The position numbers and the translations under genes were made by a program. The notes beneath the pieces were generated by a model. It saw only the letters and a list, made by a program, of their open reading frames with translations, was not told the DNA's origin and did not search any database. A stretch of 64,000 bases of DNA from Sphingomonadales bacterium UBA6157 (lineage in GTDB: Bacteria > Pseudomonadota > Alphaproteobacteria > Sphingomonadales > Sphingomonadaceae): the NCBI GenBank assembly GCA_002423025.1, contig DIUN01000023.1:6005-70004 (forward strand), read 5' to 3'. Position 1 is the first letter of the stretch. Every line of letters begins with the position of its first letter. Below are positions 17,446 to 26,361 of the stretch, in pieces.

Positions 17446-20085
17446 ATGCTTGCTGTTTTTCGTGGTGCCGCGCTGGGTCTTGCTGCGCTGGCCGCCTTGC
17501 CGGTGCTGGCCCAGGCGCCGGCAAACGATGTACCGCTCGGACAGCTGCCGCCCGGCGTCTCGCCGACGGCATATCGGCTGTCGTTTACCGTCGATCCCTC
17601 CAAGGCGCGGTTTTCCGGCCATACCGAGATCGATACCGACCTTGCCGCGCCCACGCGCGCCATCACGTTGCACGGCCTCGATCTCAAGGTCAGTCGTGCC
17701 AGCGTCATGGTCGGCGGCAAGCGCGTTGCGGCAAAATATCGTGAGATTGATCCGTCGGGCGTAGCCCGGCTCGAGCTGGCGCGCGAAGTGCCGGCCGGCA
17801 AGGCGGTGATCAGCATCGATTACAGCGCCGGCTTCCGCAGCGGCGCCGAAGGCCTGTTCCGCGCCAAGGTGGGGGCTGATTGGTACGCCTGGACGCAGAT
17901 GGAGCCAATCGACGCGCGCCGGATGTTCCCGAGCTTCGACCAGCCATCATTCAAGACGCCGTTTACCGTCACGCTCACCGTGCCGAGCGCCGTCAAGGCG
18001 TTTGCCAACACGCCCGAGACCGGCATCACCCGCAAGGGCGGGATGACCGTGCATCGCTTTGCGCCATCCAAGCCGCTCCCCACCTATCTGGTGGCTGTGG
18101 GCGTCGGTCCGTTCGATGTGGCCGGCGTCACCATTCCGGCCAATGCCGTTCGCAAGACGCCGCTGGAATTCCGGGTCATCGCTACCCGCGGCCAGGCGCC
18201 GCGCATGGCATACACGCTCGCCGAAGGCCCGAAGATTCTCGGCATTCTCGAGGATTATTTCGGTTCGCCATACCCTTATGAGAAGCTCGATCTGATCGCT
18301 TCGCCGGTGATGGGCGGCGCCATGGAGAATGCCGGGCTGGTGGTGTTCTCGGATTCGCTCATCCTGCTCGATGCCGATGCGCCGTTCAGCCAGCTGCGCG
18401 GCTTTGGCGAAGTGACCGCGCACGAGCTCGCACACCAGTGGTTCGGGGACCTGGTGACGCCCGTGTGGTGGACCGACATCTGGCTCAACGAGAGCTTTGC
18501 GGAGTGGATGGGCAAGAAGGCCAGTGACCGCTGGCGTCCGGACCTCGGCATCGCCGCCTCCGAGCTGGACGATGCCTTCGATGCAATGGGAGTCGACTCG
18601 CTCGGCAAGGGCCGCCCGATCCGCCAGGAGATCACCCGCAACGACCAGATCAGCTCGTCGTTCGATGCGATCACCTACCAGAAGGGCGCGCACGTCGTCT
18701 CGATGTTCGAGAGCTTCGTGGGGCCGGAGACCTTCCGCAAGGGCGTGCAGCTGCACCTGTCCCGCTACGCCTTTGGCAACGCCACCGCAGAACAGTTCTT
18801 CGCCTCCATCGCCGAGGCCGCCGGCGATCCGCGCGTGGTGCCGGCGCTGCGCAGCTTCACGGACCAGACCGGCGTGCCGCTGGTGACCGTGCGCGAAACG
18901 CCCGAAGGCATCAGCCTCTCGCAAACGCGCCACCGCCCGCTCGGCGTGGCAGCAGGCGAGGCGCAGCTCTGGAAGATCCCGCTGTGCCTGAAGCGCGGCG
19001 AGGGCCGCACCTGCACCCTGCTGGAAACGCCAAGCGCAACCCTGCCGCCGCTTATCGGCACCGAACTGGCCCTGATGCCCAACGCCGATGGTGGCGGATA
19101 CCTGCGCTTTTCCCCCGGTGATGCCGGCTGGGAAGCCCTGCTCGCCAAGCCGGCCAGCCTTTCGGGGCGCGATGCAATGGCGGTTGCGGACAGCCTCTGG
19201 GCGGATTTCGGGGCCGGCCGCACCAGCTTCAGCCTTGTCTCCAAAGGCGCGACTGCGCTGGCGGGCCACCCCGAGCGGCTGGCAGCGGCCTCGATCGGCA
19301 ATCGGATCAGCGGACTTGCCGATGTGCTGCTCGAGCCGGGCCAGCACGCGCAATATAATCGCATGATGCGCGCCATCTACACGCCGCGGCTGGTGGCCCT
19401 GGGCTTTGATCCGGCGAGCGGCGCCCATGCCGGCGAGCCGGTTCCCCGCCAGTCCCTCCGTCAATCGCTGCTGCCGCTCGTGGCCTTCGAGGCAAAGGAC
19501 CCGGCCGTGCGGTCGCAGCTGGCAGCGGCAGCCAAGGCCTGGCTCGGCGGCAAGGCGGATGCGCTGGACCCGGCGTATCGCGCCTCGGCGCTGGCCGTGG
19601 CGGTGCAGGAAGGCGGCGCGCCCTTCATGGAGGAGCTGAGCGCACGCCTCATTGCCTCGGATGATCCGCTGTTCCGTTCGCAGGCGGCGGCGGCGCTTGG
19701 CCGCGTGGCCGATGCCGCCCAGGCCGACGTCGCGCTGCGACTGGCCTTCGCCACCGGGATGCAATCGCTCGAAACCGCGCGGCTGGTGCTCTCCGTGGCC
19801 CAGCAATCGGCCGGGCGTGACCCGGCGGTGGCCTTTGCCGAGGCCAATTTCACCCGGCTGGTGGAAAGCTTCCCTGGCTTTGCCCGCACCAGCATCATCG
19901 GCATGTTCGGCGGCTATTGCACGGCGGCCGATGCCGCGCGGGTGGAGGCCATGCTGCGGCCCAAGCTCCCCGTTATCGGCGGCGGCGAGCTGGTGCTCGG
20001 GCAGGTCGTGGAGCAGATCAGGCTTTGCGCGGCGCTGAAGGAAGCCAAGGGCGCGGAAATTTCCGCTGAGCTCGCGAGGTATTGA
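17446..20085 (+). CDS. M1 family zinc aminopeptidase, exported
   Basis: An 879-residue M1 (gluzincin) metallopeptidase. A signal peptide with an AQA-type cleavage region covers about residues 1-22. The exopeptidase motif GAMEN is at about 291-295. The zinc site is HELAHQW at about 326-332 with the third ligand Glu in NESFAEW (about 349), and a TYQKGA segment carries the usual Tyr. The C-terminal half is the helical ERAP1-like domain. It would trim N-terminal residues from peptides in the periplasm. The ATG at 17446 has GAGGA upstream; a GTG one codon earlier is possible. Confidence 0.94.
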   Translation: MLAVFRGAALGLAALAALPVLAQAPANDVPLGQLPPGVSPTAYRLSFTVDPSKARFSGHTEIDTDLAAPTRAITLHGLDLKVSRASVMVGGKRVAAKYREIDPSGVARLELAREVPAGKAVISIDYSAGFRSGAEGLFRAKVGADWYAWTQMEPIDARRMFPSFDQPSFKTPFTVTLTVPSAVKAFANTPETGITRKGGMTVHRFAPSKPLPTYLVAVGVGPFDVAGVTIPANAVRKTPLEFRVIATRGQAPRMAYTLAEGPKILGILEDYFGSPYPYEKLDLIASPVMGGAMENAGLVVFSDSLILLDADAPFSQLRGFGEVTAHELAHQWFGDLVTPVWWTDIWLNESFAEWMGKKASDRWRPDLGIAASELDDAFDAMGVDSLGKGRPIRQEITRNDQISSSFDAITYQKGAHVVSMFESFVGPETFRKGVQLHLSRYAFGNATAEQFFASIAEAAGDPRVVPALRSFTDQTGVPLVTVRETPEGISLSQTRHRPLGVAAGEAQLWKIPLCLKRGEGRTCTLLETPSATLPPLIGTELALMPNADGGGYLRFSPGDAGWEALLAKPASLSGRDAMAVADSLWADFGAGRTSFSLVSKGATALAGHPERLAAASIGNRISGLADVLLEPGQHAQYNRMMRAIYTPRLVALGFDPASGAHAGEPVPRQSLRQSLLPLVAFEAKDPAVRSQLAAAAKAWLGGKADALDPAYRASALAVAVQEGGAPFMEELSARLIASDDPLFRSQAAAALGRVADAAQADVALRLAFATGMQSLETARLVLSVAQQSAGRDPAVAFAEANFTRLVESFPGFARTSIIGMFGGYCTAADAARVEAMLRPKLPVIGGGELVLGQVVEQIRLCAALKEAKGAEISAELARY

Positions 20086-20105
20086 GGCAACGCCAAGCGT
20101 AGGGG

Positions 20106-20139
20106 AAGGTCATCTGTCGTCCTATCGGTGGATGACCTT
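20106..20139. repeat. Dyad between the aminopeptidase gene and the cytochrome b561 gene
   Basis: AAGGTCATC (20106-20114) and GATGACCTT (20131-20139) form a perfect 9-bp inverted repeat with a 16-base loop in the 90-bp gap. It could be the terminator of the aminopeptidase gene, but no T-run follows; an operator role for the downstream gene is an alternative. Confidence 0.4.
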
Positions 20140-20196
20140 ATATCCCGGGGGGATTTTTCTCGGGCATAAGCGGATCTCGTGCTCAGGATGACCGCC

Positions 20197-20745
20197 ATGA
20201 CCGTTGCTGCACCAACCCTTCGCTACAAGAGCATTTCCATCGCGCTGCACTGGCTGATGCTGCTGCTGTTCGTGGGCGTTTATACCTCCATCGAGATCCG
20301 CTCGAACTTTCCGCGCGGCAGTGACATCCGCGAGTTCGTCAAGGCGACGCACTTCACCCTCGGGCTGACCATTCTGGCGCTGGTGGTGGCGCGCATCGCG
20401 GCGCGGTTGATGAACCCGGTGCCGCCGATCACGCCGGCGCCGCCCGTCTGGCAGGCCCGGTTTGCCGGGCTGGTGCACATCCTGCTCTACGGCCTGATGA
20501 TCGGCTCGCCGATTGCAGGCTGGCTGATCCTGAGCGGCGAGGGCGCCAGCATTCCGTTCTGGGGCCTGGAACTGCCGCCGCTGATCGGCCCGAACAAGGA
20601 CTTTGCCAAGCAGGTCAAGGAGCTGCACGAGACAGCCGGCACCATCGGCTATTGGGTCATCGGCCTGCACGCGCTGGCAGCGCTGTTCCATCACTACATC
20701 GTGAAGGACGATACGCTGCGCCGCATCCTGCCCTGGCGCAGCTGA
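20197..20745 (+). CDS. Cytochrome b561 family protein
   Basis: A roughly 182-residue four-helix di-heme membrane cytochrome. Candidate heme ligands are the His in SIALHWLMLLLF (helix 1), THFTLG (helix 2), VHILLYGLMIG (helix 3) and the HALAALFHHY region (helix 4). The family moves electrons between quinol and periplasmic or soluble acceptors, for example superoxide:quinone oxidoreduction by CybB. I favour the ATG at 20197, which has AGGA about 8 bases upstream; in-frame GTG (20179) and ATG (20188) also exist. It converges on malate synthase. Confidence 0.88.
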   Translation: MTVAAPTLRYKSISIALHWLMLLLFVGVYTSIEIRSNFPRGSDIREFVKATHFTLGLTILALVVARIAARLMNPVPPITPAPPVWQARFAGLVHILLYGLMIGSPIAGWLILSGEGASIPFWGLELPPLIGPNKDFAKQVKELHETAGTIGYWVIGLHALAALFHHYIVKDDTLRRILPWRS

Positions 20746-20747
20746 GC

Positions 20748-20774
20748 GCGGGCGGAGGCGCTGCCCCCGCCCGC
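20748..20774. terminator. Bidirectional hairpin terminator between cytochrome b561 and aceB
   Basis: GCGGGCGG (20748-20755) pairs with CCGCCCGC (20767-20774) in the short gap between two convergent genes. The stem is all G/C with an 11-base loop. There is no clear T-run. Confidence 0.5.
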
Positions 20775-20783
20775 CAGAGGTAG

Positions 20784-22367
20784 TTACTTGGCGAAATAGT
20801 GCTCGTAAGCCGGCAGGGTCAGGAACGGCTCCAGCTTGTCGGCCAGCACCAGCGTGCGGAACACTTCAGCCGCCTCCTGGTACTTGCCGGTTGCAAAGAA
20901 GTTGTCGCCGACCACGGATTTCCACGTCGCCAGCTCCTGGTCGGTGATGCGATTGATGAGCGCATCATCGACCGTCTCGCCGCCATCCAGCGTCACTTCG
21001 GCCGTGCGCCACTGCCAGATCTGCGTGCGGCTGATCTCGGCGGTTGCGGCATCTTCCATCATGTTGTGCAGCGGCACGGCGCCCTGGCCGCGCAGCCAGG
21101 CTGCGATATAGCCGATGCCGACATTGACGTTGTTGGTCAGCCCGGCGAGCGTCTTGGGGCCGGCTGGCGCCGTGGTCAGGTCTTCGGCGCTGGCCTTGCC
21201 TTCCGGGATCACGCCAAGCTGGTTCGGCGTCGGCATCAGCCGGTCGAACACTTCGCGTGCCAGCCCGACAAGGCCGGGGTGCGCCACCCAGGTGCCATCA
21301 TGGCCGATGCTAGCCTCGCGCTCCTTGTCGGCCCGCACGGCGGCGAAGGCGCGCTCGTTGGCGGCCTCGTCATCCTTCACCGGGATGAAGGCGCTCATGC
21401 CGCCCATCGCATGGGCGCCGCGCTTGTGGCAGGTGCGGATGACGTGAAGGGCATACTCCCGCATGAACGGCACGGTCATGTTGACCGCGGCGCGATCCGG
21501 CAGCACCTTGCTGCTGTCTGCCTGGAAGCACTTGATATAGCTGAAGATATAGTCCCAGCGGCCGCAGTTGAGCGCGGTGATGTGGTCCCGCAGTTCAAAC
21601 AGGATTTCCTCGGCCATGAAGGCGCCCGGCAGCGTCTCGATCAGCACGGTGGCGCGGATGGTGCCAAGCGGCAGGTCGAGGATCGACTGGGCGGTGGTGA
21701 ACACATTGGCCCAGAGGCGAGCCTCCAGATAATGCTCCAGCTTGGGCAGGTAGAAGTATGGCCCGGAGCCCCTGGCGATCAGCGCCCGGGCATTGTGGAA
21801 GAAGTACAGGCCGAAATCGAACAGCGCTCCGGAGACACGCTCGCCATCGACCAGCAGATGCGCTTCATCGAGGTGCCAGCCACGCGGGCGGGCGATCAGC
21901 GTCGCGGTCTTTTCATTGAGCGTGTAGGTCTTGCCCTTGTCCTCAAGGCTGATCGTGCCGGCGGCGGCGTCACGCAGGTTGATCTGGCCCTGGACCATCA
22001 CGTCCCACGTTGGTGCCGAGGCATCCTCAAGGCAGGCCATGAAGCATTGCGCGCCGCTGTTGAGCGCATTGATGACCATCTTGCGGTCGCACGGCCCGGT
22101 GATCTCGACACGGCGATCGGTCAGGTCCGGCGCGGCAGGGCGCACCTTCCAGTAGGGATCATCGCGCACCGACGAGGTTTCCGGTGGAAAATCGATGGGG
22201 TTGCCGGCGTTCCACCACTGTTGGCGGTGCACCCGGGCCGAGAGCAGCGACTGGCGGGTCGGCTCATACATCCGGTGCAGATGCGCAACAAAGGCCAGCG
22301 CGGCATCGGTGAGAATCGTTTCATATCCGGGCTTCATCTCGCCCGTGATCTGGATGCCGTTGGCCAT
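20784..22367 (-). CDS. aceB: Malate synthase A
   Basis: A 527-residue malate synthase of the A type (G types exceed 700 residues). It condenses glyoxylate with acetyl-CoA to malate in the glyoxylate bypass. Conserved stretches include LIARPRGWHLDE, FGLYFFHNA, YFYLPKLEHYLEA, VLIETLPGAFMAEEILFEL and NMTVPFMREY; a Glu in the fifth domain block and the Asp in MEDAATAEISR match the active-site region. It lies 11 bp downstream of the XRE/DUF2083 regulator on the same strand, so the two are probably one transcript. Isocitrate lyase is not adjacent. Confidence 0.96.
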   Translation of the reverse strand: MANGIQITGEMKPGYETILTDAALAFVAHLHRMYEPTRQSLLSARVHRQQWWNAGNPIDFPPETSSVRDDPYWKVRPAAPDLTDRRVEITGPCDRKMVINALNSGAQCFMACLEDASAPTWDVMVQGQINLRDAAAGTISLEDKGKTYTLNEKTATLIARPRGWHLDEAHLLVDGERVSGALFDFGLYFFHNARALIARGSGPYFYLPKLEHYLEARLWANVFTTAQSILDLPLGTIRATVLIETLPGAFMAEEILFELRDHITALNCGRWDYIFSYIKCFQADSSKVLPDRAAVNMTVPFMREYALHVIRTCHKRGAHAMGGMSAFIPVKDDEAANERAFAAVRADKEREASIGHDGTWVAHPGLVGLAREVFDRLMPTPNQLGVIPEGKASAEDLTTAPAGPKTLAGLTNNVNVGIGYIAAWLRGQGAVPLHNMMEDAATAEISRTQIWQWRTAEVTLDGGETVDDALINRITDQELATWKSVVGDNFFATGKYQEAAEVFRTLVLADKLEPFLTLPAYEHYFAK

Positions 22368-22378
22368 GGAAAAACCTT

Positions 22379-23881
22379 TCAGTCGTCGGTGAATCGGAAG
22401 GGGGTGAGGCCACGCTGGCGCTCGTCGAAAGCAAGTTGTGCGCCGGCCGGCGGCAGGCTGCGCTGGCGGCAGGCAGCGCGATGGCAGGCGGTGCAGCCGG
22501 GGCCGACGGGTGTCGCCTGGCCGCCGAGATCGAGCCCGGCGCTCCAGGCCAGCGCGCCGGCATTGCGGGCATCGCAGCCAAGGCCGATGGCAAAGCCGGC
22601 GCGGGCGGCACCCCAGGGGGCGGCTGCGCCGCGTACCGTGCGGGCGAATGTGAGGAAGCGATGGCCGTCCTCCAGCTCGACAAGCTGGCGGCGCACTTCG
22701 CCCGGCCGGTCAAAGGCGTGGAACAGGCTCCACAGCGCGCAGCCGCCGCCGCCATGGCGACGGTGGGGAATTGGTGAGGGGCCGGGGGCAAAGCTCTTGG
22801 AGATGGTGCCGGCCCGATCGACCCGGACGAAGAAGAACGGGATGCCGCGCGCGCCGGGGCGGCCGAGAGTCGTCAGGCGGTGCGCCACCTGTTCGAGCCC
22901 GCGCCCGAAGCGGGCCTGCAGCAGCTCGACATCATAGCCAGTCGCCTCGCAGGCTGCGAGAAAACGCGCATAGGGCATCAGGATGGCGGCGGCGGCATAT
23001 TTGGTCAGCGCGACATGCACGGCGCCAGCAGCCTGCGGGTCGGTGATGCGCGCCGCCGCGATGGTTTCGGCAATCGGCGCCTTCAGCTCGATGAGAGCGA
23101 GCTGCAAGGCGGCGGCAAAACCCCGCGAGGCGGCATCGAGACTCTCGGAAAGCTGCAGCTGACGGGCATGGAGATCGAGCCGCCGCAGGCTGTCCCGCAG
23201 CACTTCCACCGGCATGGCGCGCACCGTGATGCTGTGGCGCGCCCGCAGCCGCTCGACGACAGCGGCGTTGAGGTCCGCACCCGAGAGCCGCAGCTCATCA
23301 GCCAGCGCCTCGGCGGCATTGTCGATGGCGGGGAAATGGTTGCCAGCGGCATCGAGCATCGCGTCCAGTGCGCCGAGCGGGCCGGGCGGGTCAAGCTCGG
23401 CCGGGCTGGCCGGCGTGGCGCTGTGAAGCCGGAGCAGCGCCTGCGCCACGCCGGGGGAGCGCGCCGCAAGGTCCCGCAGTTCGGCGCGCGAGACGTCGAT
23501 GCCGATCAGCCTCGGATCGGTAAAAACGCGGACAAGCTCCTCGCCAAGGTCGTGTTCGTCACCGGCGAGGCTCTTGAGGTCAAGATCATAGGTGCCGGCC
23601 AGCTTGATGAGGAAGGCGGCGGAAAGCGGCCGTTGGTCTCGCTCTATGAGGTTGAGATAACTCACGGAAACCCCGAGATCGCTGGCCATCCTGGTCTGGG
23701 TGAGGCCGCGAGCGGTGCGGACGCGGCGCACGCGCGCACCAGCGAACAACTTCCGCCCGCCGATATCGGGAACGATATCACGCGGGCTCGGAGCAACGCT
23801 TGCTGGGTTCGAGGCAGGCAGGTTTGTCAAAATATTTACAGAGTGACCAAAGAAAATGGAGAAAAGGCGACATCTCGACAC
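22379..23881 (-). CDS. XRE-type regulator with degenerate ImmA/IrrE and DUF2083 domains (ScfR/RamB-like)
   Basis: A roughly 500-residue regulator. The helix-turn-helix is at about residues 45-105 (RRVRTARGLTQTRMASDLGV, SVSYLNLIERDQRPLS). A middle M78-like region follows in which the HExxH peptidase motif is lost, then a DUF2083 C-terminus with the Cys cluster GCTACHRAAC. Relatives sense acyl-CoA or acetate/propionate status and control glyoxylate or methylcitrate genes. The start is uncertain: the GTG at 23881 gives an N-terminal extension of about 40 residues of unusual composition, a TTG lies at 23830, and homologues typically begin near GRKLFAGARVRR. The upstream region holds three dyads. 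Confidence 0.88.
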   Translation of the reverse strand: MSRCRLFSIFFGHSVNILTNLPASNPASVAPSPRDIVPDIGGRKLFAGARVRRVRTARGLTQTRMASDLGVSVSYLNLIERDQRPLSAAFLIKLAGTYDLDLKSLAGDEHDLGEELVRVFTDPRLIGIDVSRAELRDLAARSPGVAQALLRLHSATPASPAELDPPGPLGALDAMLDAAGNHFPAIDNAAEALADELRLSGADLNAAVVERLRARHSITVRAMPVEVLRDSLRRLDLHARQLQLSESLDAASRGFAAALQLALIELKAPIAETIAAARITDPQAAGAVHVALTKYAAAAILMPYARFLAACEATGYDVELLQARFGRGLEQVAHRLTTLGRPGARGIPFFFVRVDRAGTISKSFAPGPSPIPHRRHGGGGCALWSLFHAFDRPGEVRRQLVELEDGHRFLTFARTVRGAAAPWGAARAGFAIGLGCDARNAGALAWSAGLDLGGQATPVGPGCTACHRAACRQRSLPPAGAQLAFDERQRGLTPFRFTDD

Positions 23882-24000
23882 GATTCTTTGACTGAATCGC
23901 GTTGACCCCGGCCTAGACGAGCGTCACAGCTGTGACAAGAGTTTCGCCAGAAATTGCGCGGCGATGGGGAGGAGTGGCGGAGGCCGTGACAAAGATCACG
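23881..24000. promoter_or_regulatory. Dyad-rich control region upstream of the DUF2083 regulator
   Basis: Three inverted repeats occur within 120 bp: CGATTC-7-GAATCG (23881-23899, with a GANTC site in each arm), the perfect 14-bp palindrome GTCACAGCTGTGAC (23923-23936), and CGTGA-6-TCACG (23985-24000), whose GTGA-N6-TCAC core is that of a CRP-type site. They precede the regulator-aceB pair. Binding proteins are not known from sequence. Confidence 0.45.
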
Positions 24001-24038
24001 CCCCGCCACAGCCATTTTTGGGCCGGAACGACCAAAAC

Positions 24039-24806
24039 CTAGCGGTGACCCAGCCAGGCGGCGATGGCGCTGCCGAAGTCCGGCTTTGTCACAGCGCTCA
24101 TGTGGTTGCCCGGAATCTCCACACGACCTGCGTAAGGCAGCTCCATCGCCAGCTCCGCGGCCGAGCCGTTGTCTTGGTCATCTTTGCCACAGATCACCAG
24201 CGCCGGTGTTTGCAGCGTGCGCAGCGTTTCCACCGGCGTTGTCTGCTGGCTGCGCAGCACATGCGCGACGGCTTCGCCATCGATATGGTTCTGCACCATG
24301 AAGCTGGCGGCGGCATAGTCCGCCGTGCCGGGCTTGAAGCTCGCCGCCCCGCCCGCCAGCACGCCGGCAATGACGTTGAGGAAGAAATCGGCTCGTGCCT
24401 TGCCGCCGGTGAGCCCGGTCAGCCCCATGCCGCCAAGCACGACGCGGCCGGGCTTGAGGCCGCGCACCAGCAGGCGGACGCTGGTGCGGGCGCCCAGTGA
24501 GTAGCCGCCCAGATCGAAATCAGCCAAACCGAGATGGGCGATCAGCGCCTCCACGTCCATTGCCAGCACATCGGGTGGATAGGCGGCGGCATCATGCGGG
24601 GCAGCGCTTTCGCCATGGGCGCGGAAGTCCGGCATGATCACCCGATAGCCCGCCCCGGCGATCTCGGCGGCAGCGCCATATTTGCGCCAGTTCATCGCTC
24701 CCGAGCTGAACAGCCCGTGCAGCAGCACGATCGGCCGGCCTTCCCCCTGCTCGTGCCAGGCAATGCGCTGGCCATCGAAGGAGGCGAAACTCTGGGGGTC
24801 GGTCAT
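24039..24806 (-). CDS. Alpha/beta hydrolase
   Basis: A 255-residue alpha/beta-hydrolase-fold protein. HGLFSSGAMNW near residue 28 provides the oxyanion-hole region. GGYSLGAR (about residue 98) is the nucleophile elbow G-x-S-x-G with Ser. A late Asp (CGKDDQD) and the His in PGNHMSA complete the triad. No signal peptide was seen. The ATG overlaps the stop of the upstream membrane-protein gene by 4 bp. The substrate is unknown. Confidence 0.87.
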   Translation of the reverse strand: MTDPQSFASFDGQRIAWHEQGEGRPIVLLHGLFSSGAMNWRKYGAAAEIAGAGYRVIMPDFRAHGESAAPHDAAAYPPDVLAMDVEALIAHLGLADFDLGGYSLGARTSVRLLVRGLKPGRVVLGGMGLTGLTGGKARADFFLNVIAGVLAGGAASFKPGTADYAAASFMVQNHIDGEAVAHVLRSQQTTPVETLRTLQTPALVICGKDDQDNGSAAELAMELPYAGRVEIPGNHMSAVTKPDFGSAIAAWLGHR

Positions 24807-25579
24807 GCGGCTTCTGGTCCTGAACTGGAGTCGCGGCGGATGAGGCCGGCATAGACAACGGCGGGCACGGTGCCGGCAAGGCTCCAAGCGGCCAGCTCGA
24901 AGGCGGCTTGCAGCCATGGCCCAGCGCCATCCGGCCCGGCGATGCCGGCCACCAGCGCTCCGGACGGCGCCAATGCCAGACCGACGACGAGCGCCAGCGC
25001 CAGAATCCTGTCCCGGTTGCCGGCAGTGAGCGCGGCGGCCCGGCGGAACGCCGCCATTGGCCCCAGCCGCTCTACCACCGCAGCGGGCACCACCGGCATG
25101 AGCGTGCACAGGCCCCAGAGTCCGGCGGTGATCAGCAGGGTCTGCAAGGCAAAGCCGGCGGCAGTGCCATGGCGGGCGAACAGCTGCAGCGTCAGCCCCA
25201 GCACCACGGCAGCGCCGGCGATGAGCGCTACCTGCACGCCGGGCTGGGCGCGGCGCAGGCCCTCCTGCACGAAATCACGGGTCGGCAGCGCCCGGCCGGC
25301 CAGCCTCGCCACCATGCCCCAGCTGACCAGCGCCACATACAGCATCGCCAGCGCGGCGCGCAGTGTGATGCTCAGCGTGTCCCAATCGGCCTTGGCGGCG
25401 GCATTGTCATCGATCAGCCAATGGCTGAGCAACCCCGGAACCGTGATCAGCGCCAGCCCGGCGAGCACGATGCTGGCGCGATTTGCCCAGAGTGCCTGCA
25501 CAGTGCGGCGCAGCGCCAGCACGACATCGAGCCGCGGTTCGCCGCCCGGACCCTGAACTGGATCGGCGCTTCCGGTCAT
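24803..25579 (-). CDS. Polytopic membrane protein of unknown function
   Basis: A 258-residue protein with about six hydrophobic helices (for example ASIVLAGLALITVPGLLSHWL, AALAMLYVALVSWGMVA, and two close to the C-terminus). A short soluble N-terminus precedes the first helix, and the layout resembles glycerophosphoryl diester phosphodiesterase membrane-domain or DUF975-like proteins, but I cannot assign it. It overlaps the genes on both sides by 4 bp, so it is part of the protease-DsbA-hydrolase unit. Confidence 0.7.
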   Translation of the reverse strand: MTGSADPVQGPGGEPRLDVVLALRRTVQALWANRASIVLAGLALITVPGLLSHWLIDDNAAAKADWDTLSITLRAALAMLYVALVSWGMVARLAGRALPTRDFVQEGLRRAQPGVQVALIAGAAVVLGLTLQLFARHGTAAGFALQTLLITAGLWGLCTLMPVVPAAVVERLGPMAAFRRAAALTAGNRDRILALALVVGLALAPSGALVAGIAGPDGAGPWLQAAFELAAWSLAGTVPAVVYAGLIRRDSSSGPEAA

Positions 25580-26361
25580 CGTCCCTGCGTGGCGCTCCGG
25601 GCCTTGCGCGCTTCGGCAACCGCTTGCTTGAGCGCATCATAGCCGACAGCGCCGGAGAGGATGCGGTCCCCCACGACATAGCTTGGCGTGCCGGTGAGAC
25701 CGAGCGAGCGGCCAAGATCGAGGTTTTTCTGGATCTCGGCCTTCAGCGCCGGTGCCGCCAGATCGCTGGTGGTGCGCGCTTCGTTGAGCCCGGCGGCGCG
25801 AACCAGGGTGAGCGTGCGCTCGCGCGCCACCTTGCCCGGTGCTTCGAACATCGCATCATGAAAGGCATTGTAGCGGTTCTGCTGCGCCGCCGAGAGGCTG
25901 GCCATCGCGGCTTCCTCGCTGGCTGGCGAGAGCACCGGGAAATCCCGGTAAACGATGCGGATGCCCTTGTCCTCGGCGGCGAGGCGCGAGACATCCTTGC
26001 TGCCCTGCCGGCAATAGGGGCAGGCGTAATCAAAGAACACCACCAGCGAGACATCGCCGCGCGGGTTGCCGGCCTGGGCGCCGGCAAAGGGCGTTTCCAG
26101 CGCCGCGCGGTTGCTGGCCAGCGTCTTGCCGGTCTCGCGGGCCTGCAGGCGGTTCATCGCCTCGGGAATAATCTCGGGATTGGCGAGGATATACTCGCGC
26201 ACGATCTTTTCGATCGCGGCCTTCTGCGCGTCCTCGCCGGTTGCCGCCACGGCGATGCCGGCGCCGCCCAATGCAGCCGCAACGATGCCGGCCGCCATCC
26301 AGATTGCTCTCACCCGTGTCTCCATCAAGCCTGTTTGGAGGCGTGCCAGCCAATTGGGCAT
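25576..26361 (-). CDS. DsbA-family thiol-disulfide oxidoreductase, exported
   Basis: A 261-residue protein with an N-terminal hydrophobic signal or anchor (about residues 18-40). A helical segment (EKIVREYILANPEIIPEAMNRL) typical of ScsC/BdbD-like DsbA proteins follows. The thioredoxin-fold domain has the active site FDYACPYCRQ and a cis-Pro loop LTGTPSYVVGDRI. It probably oxidises or isomerises disulfides in the periplasm. The start ATG overlaps the M48 protease stop by one base. Confidence 0.9.
   Translation of the reverse strand: MPNWLARLQTGLMETRVRAIWMAAGIVAAALGGAGIAVAATGEDAQKAAIEKIVREYILANPEIIPEAMNRLQARETGKTLASNRAALETPFAGAQAGNPRGDVSLVVFFDYACPYCRQGSKDVSRLAAEDKGIRIVYRDFPVLSPASEEAAMASLSAAQQNRYNAFHDAMFEAPGKVARERTLTLVRAAGLNEARTTSDLAAPALKAEIQKNLDLGRSLGLTGTPSYVVGDRILSGAVGYDALKQAVAEARKARSATQGR

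Noticed and set aside
17947..19806. Long open frame antisense to the M1 aminopeptidase
   Set aside because: The sense strand carries HExxH, GAMEN and a signal peptide; the antisense product has no recognisable domain.
20799..22937. Long open frame antisense to malate synthase and its regulator
   Set aside because: Both sense genes are clear; the antisense frame has no start signals or motifs.
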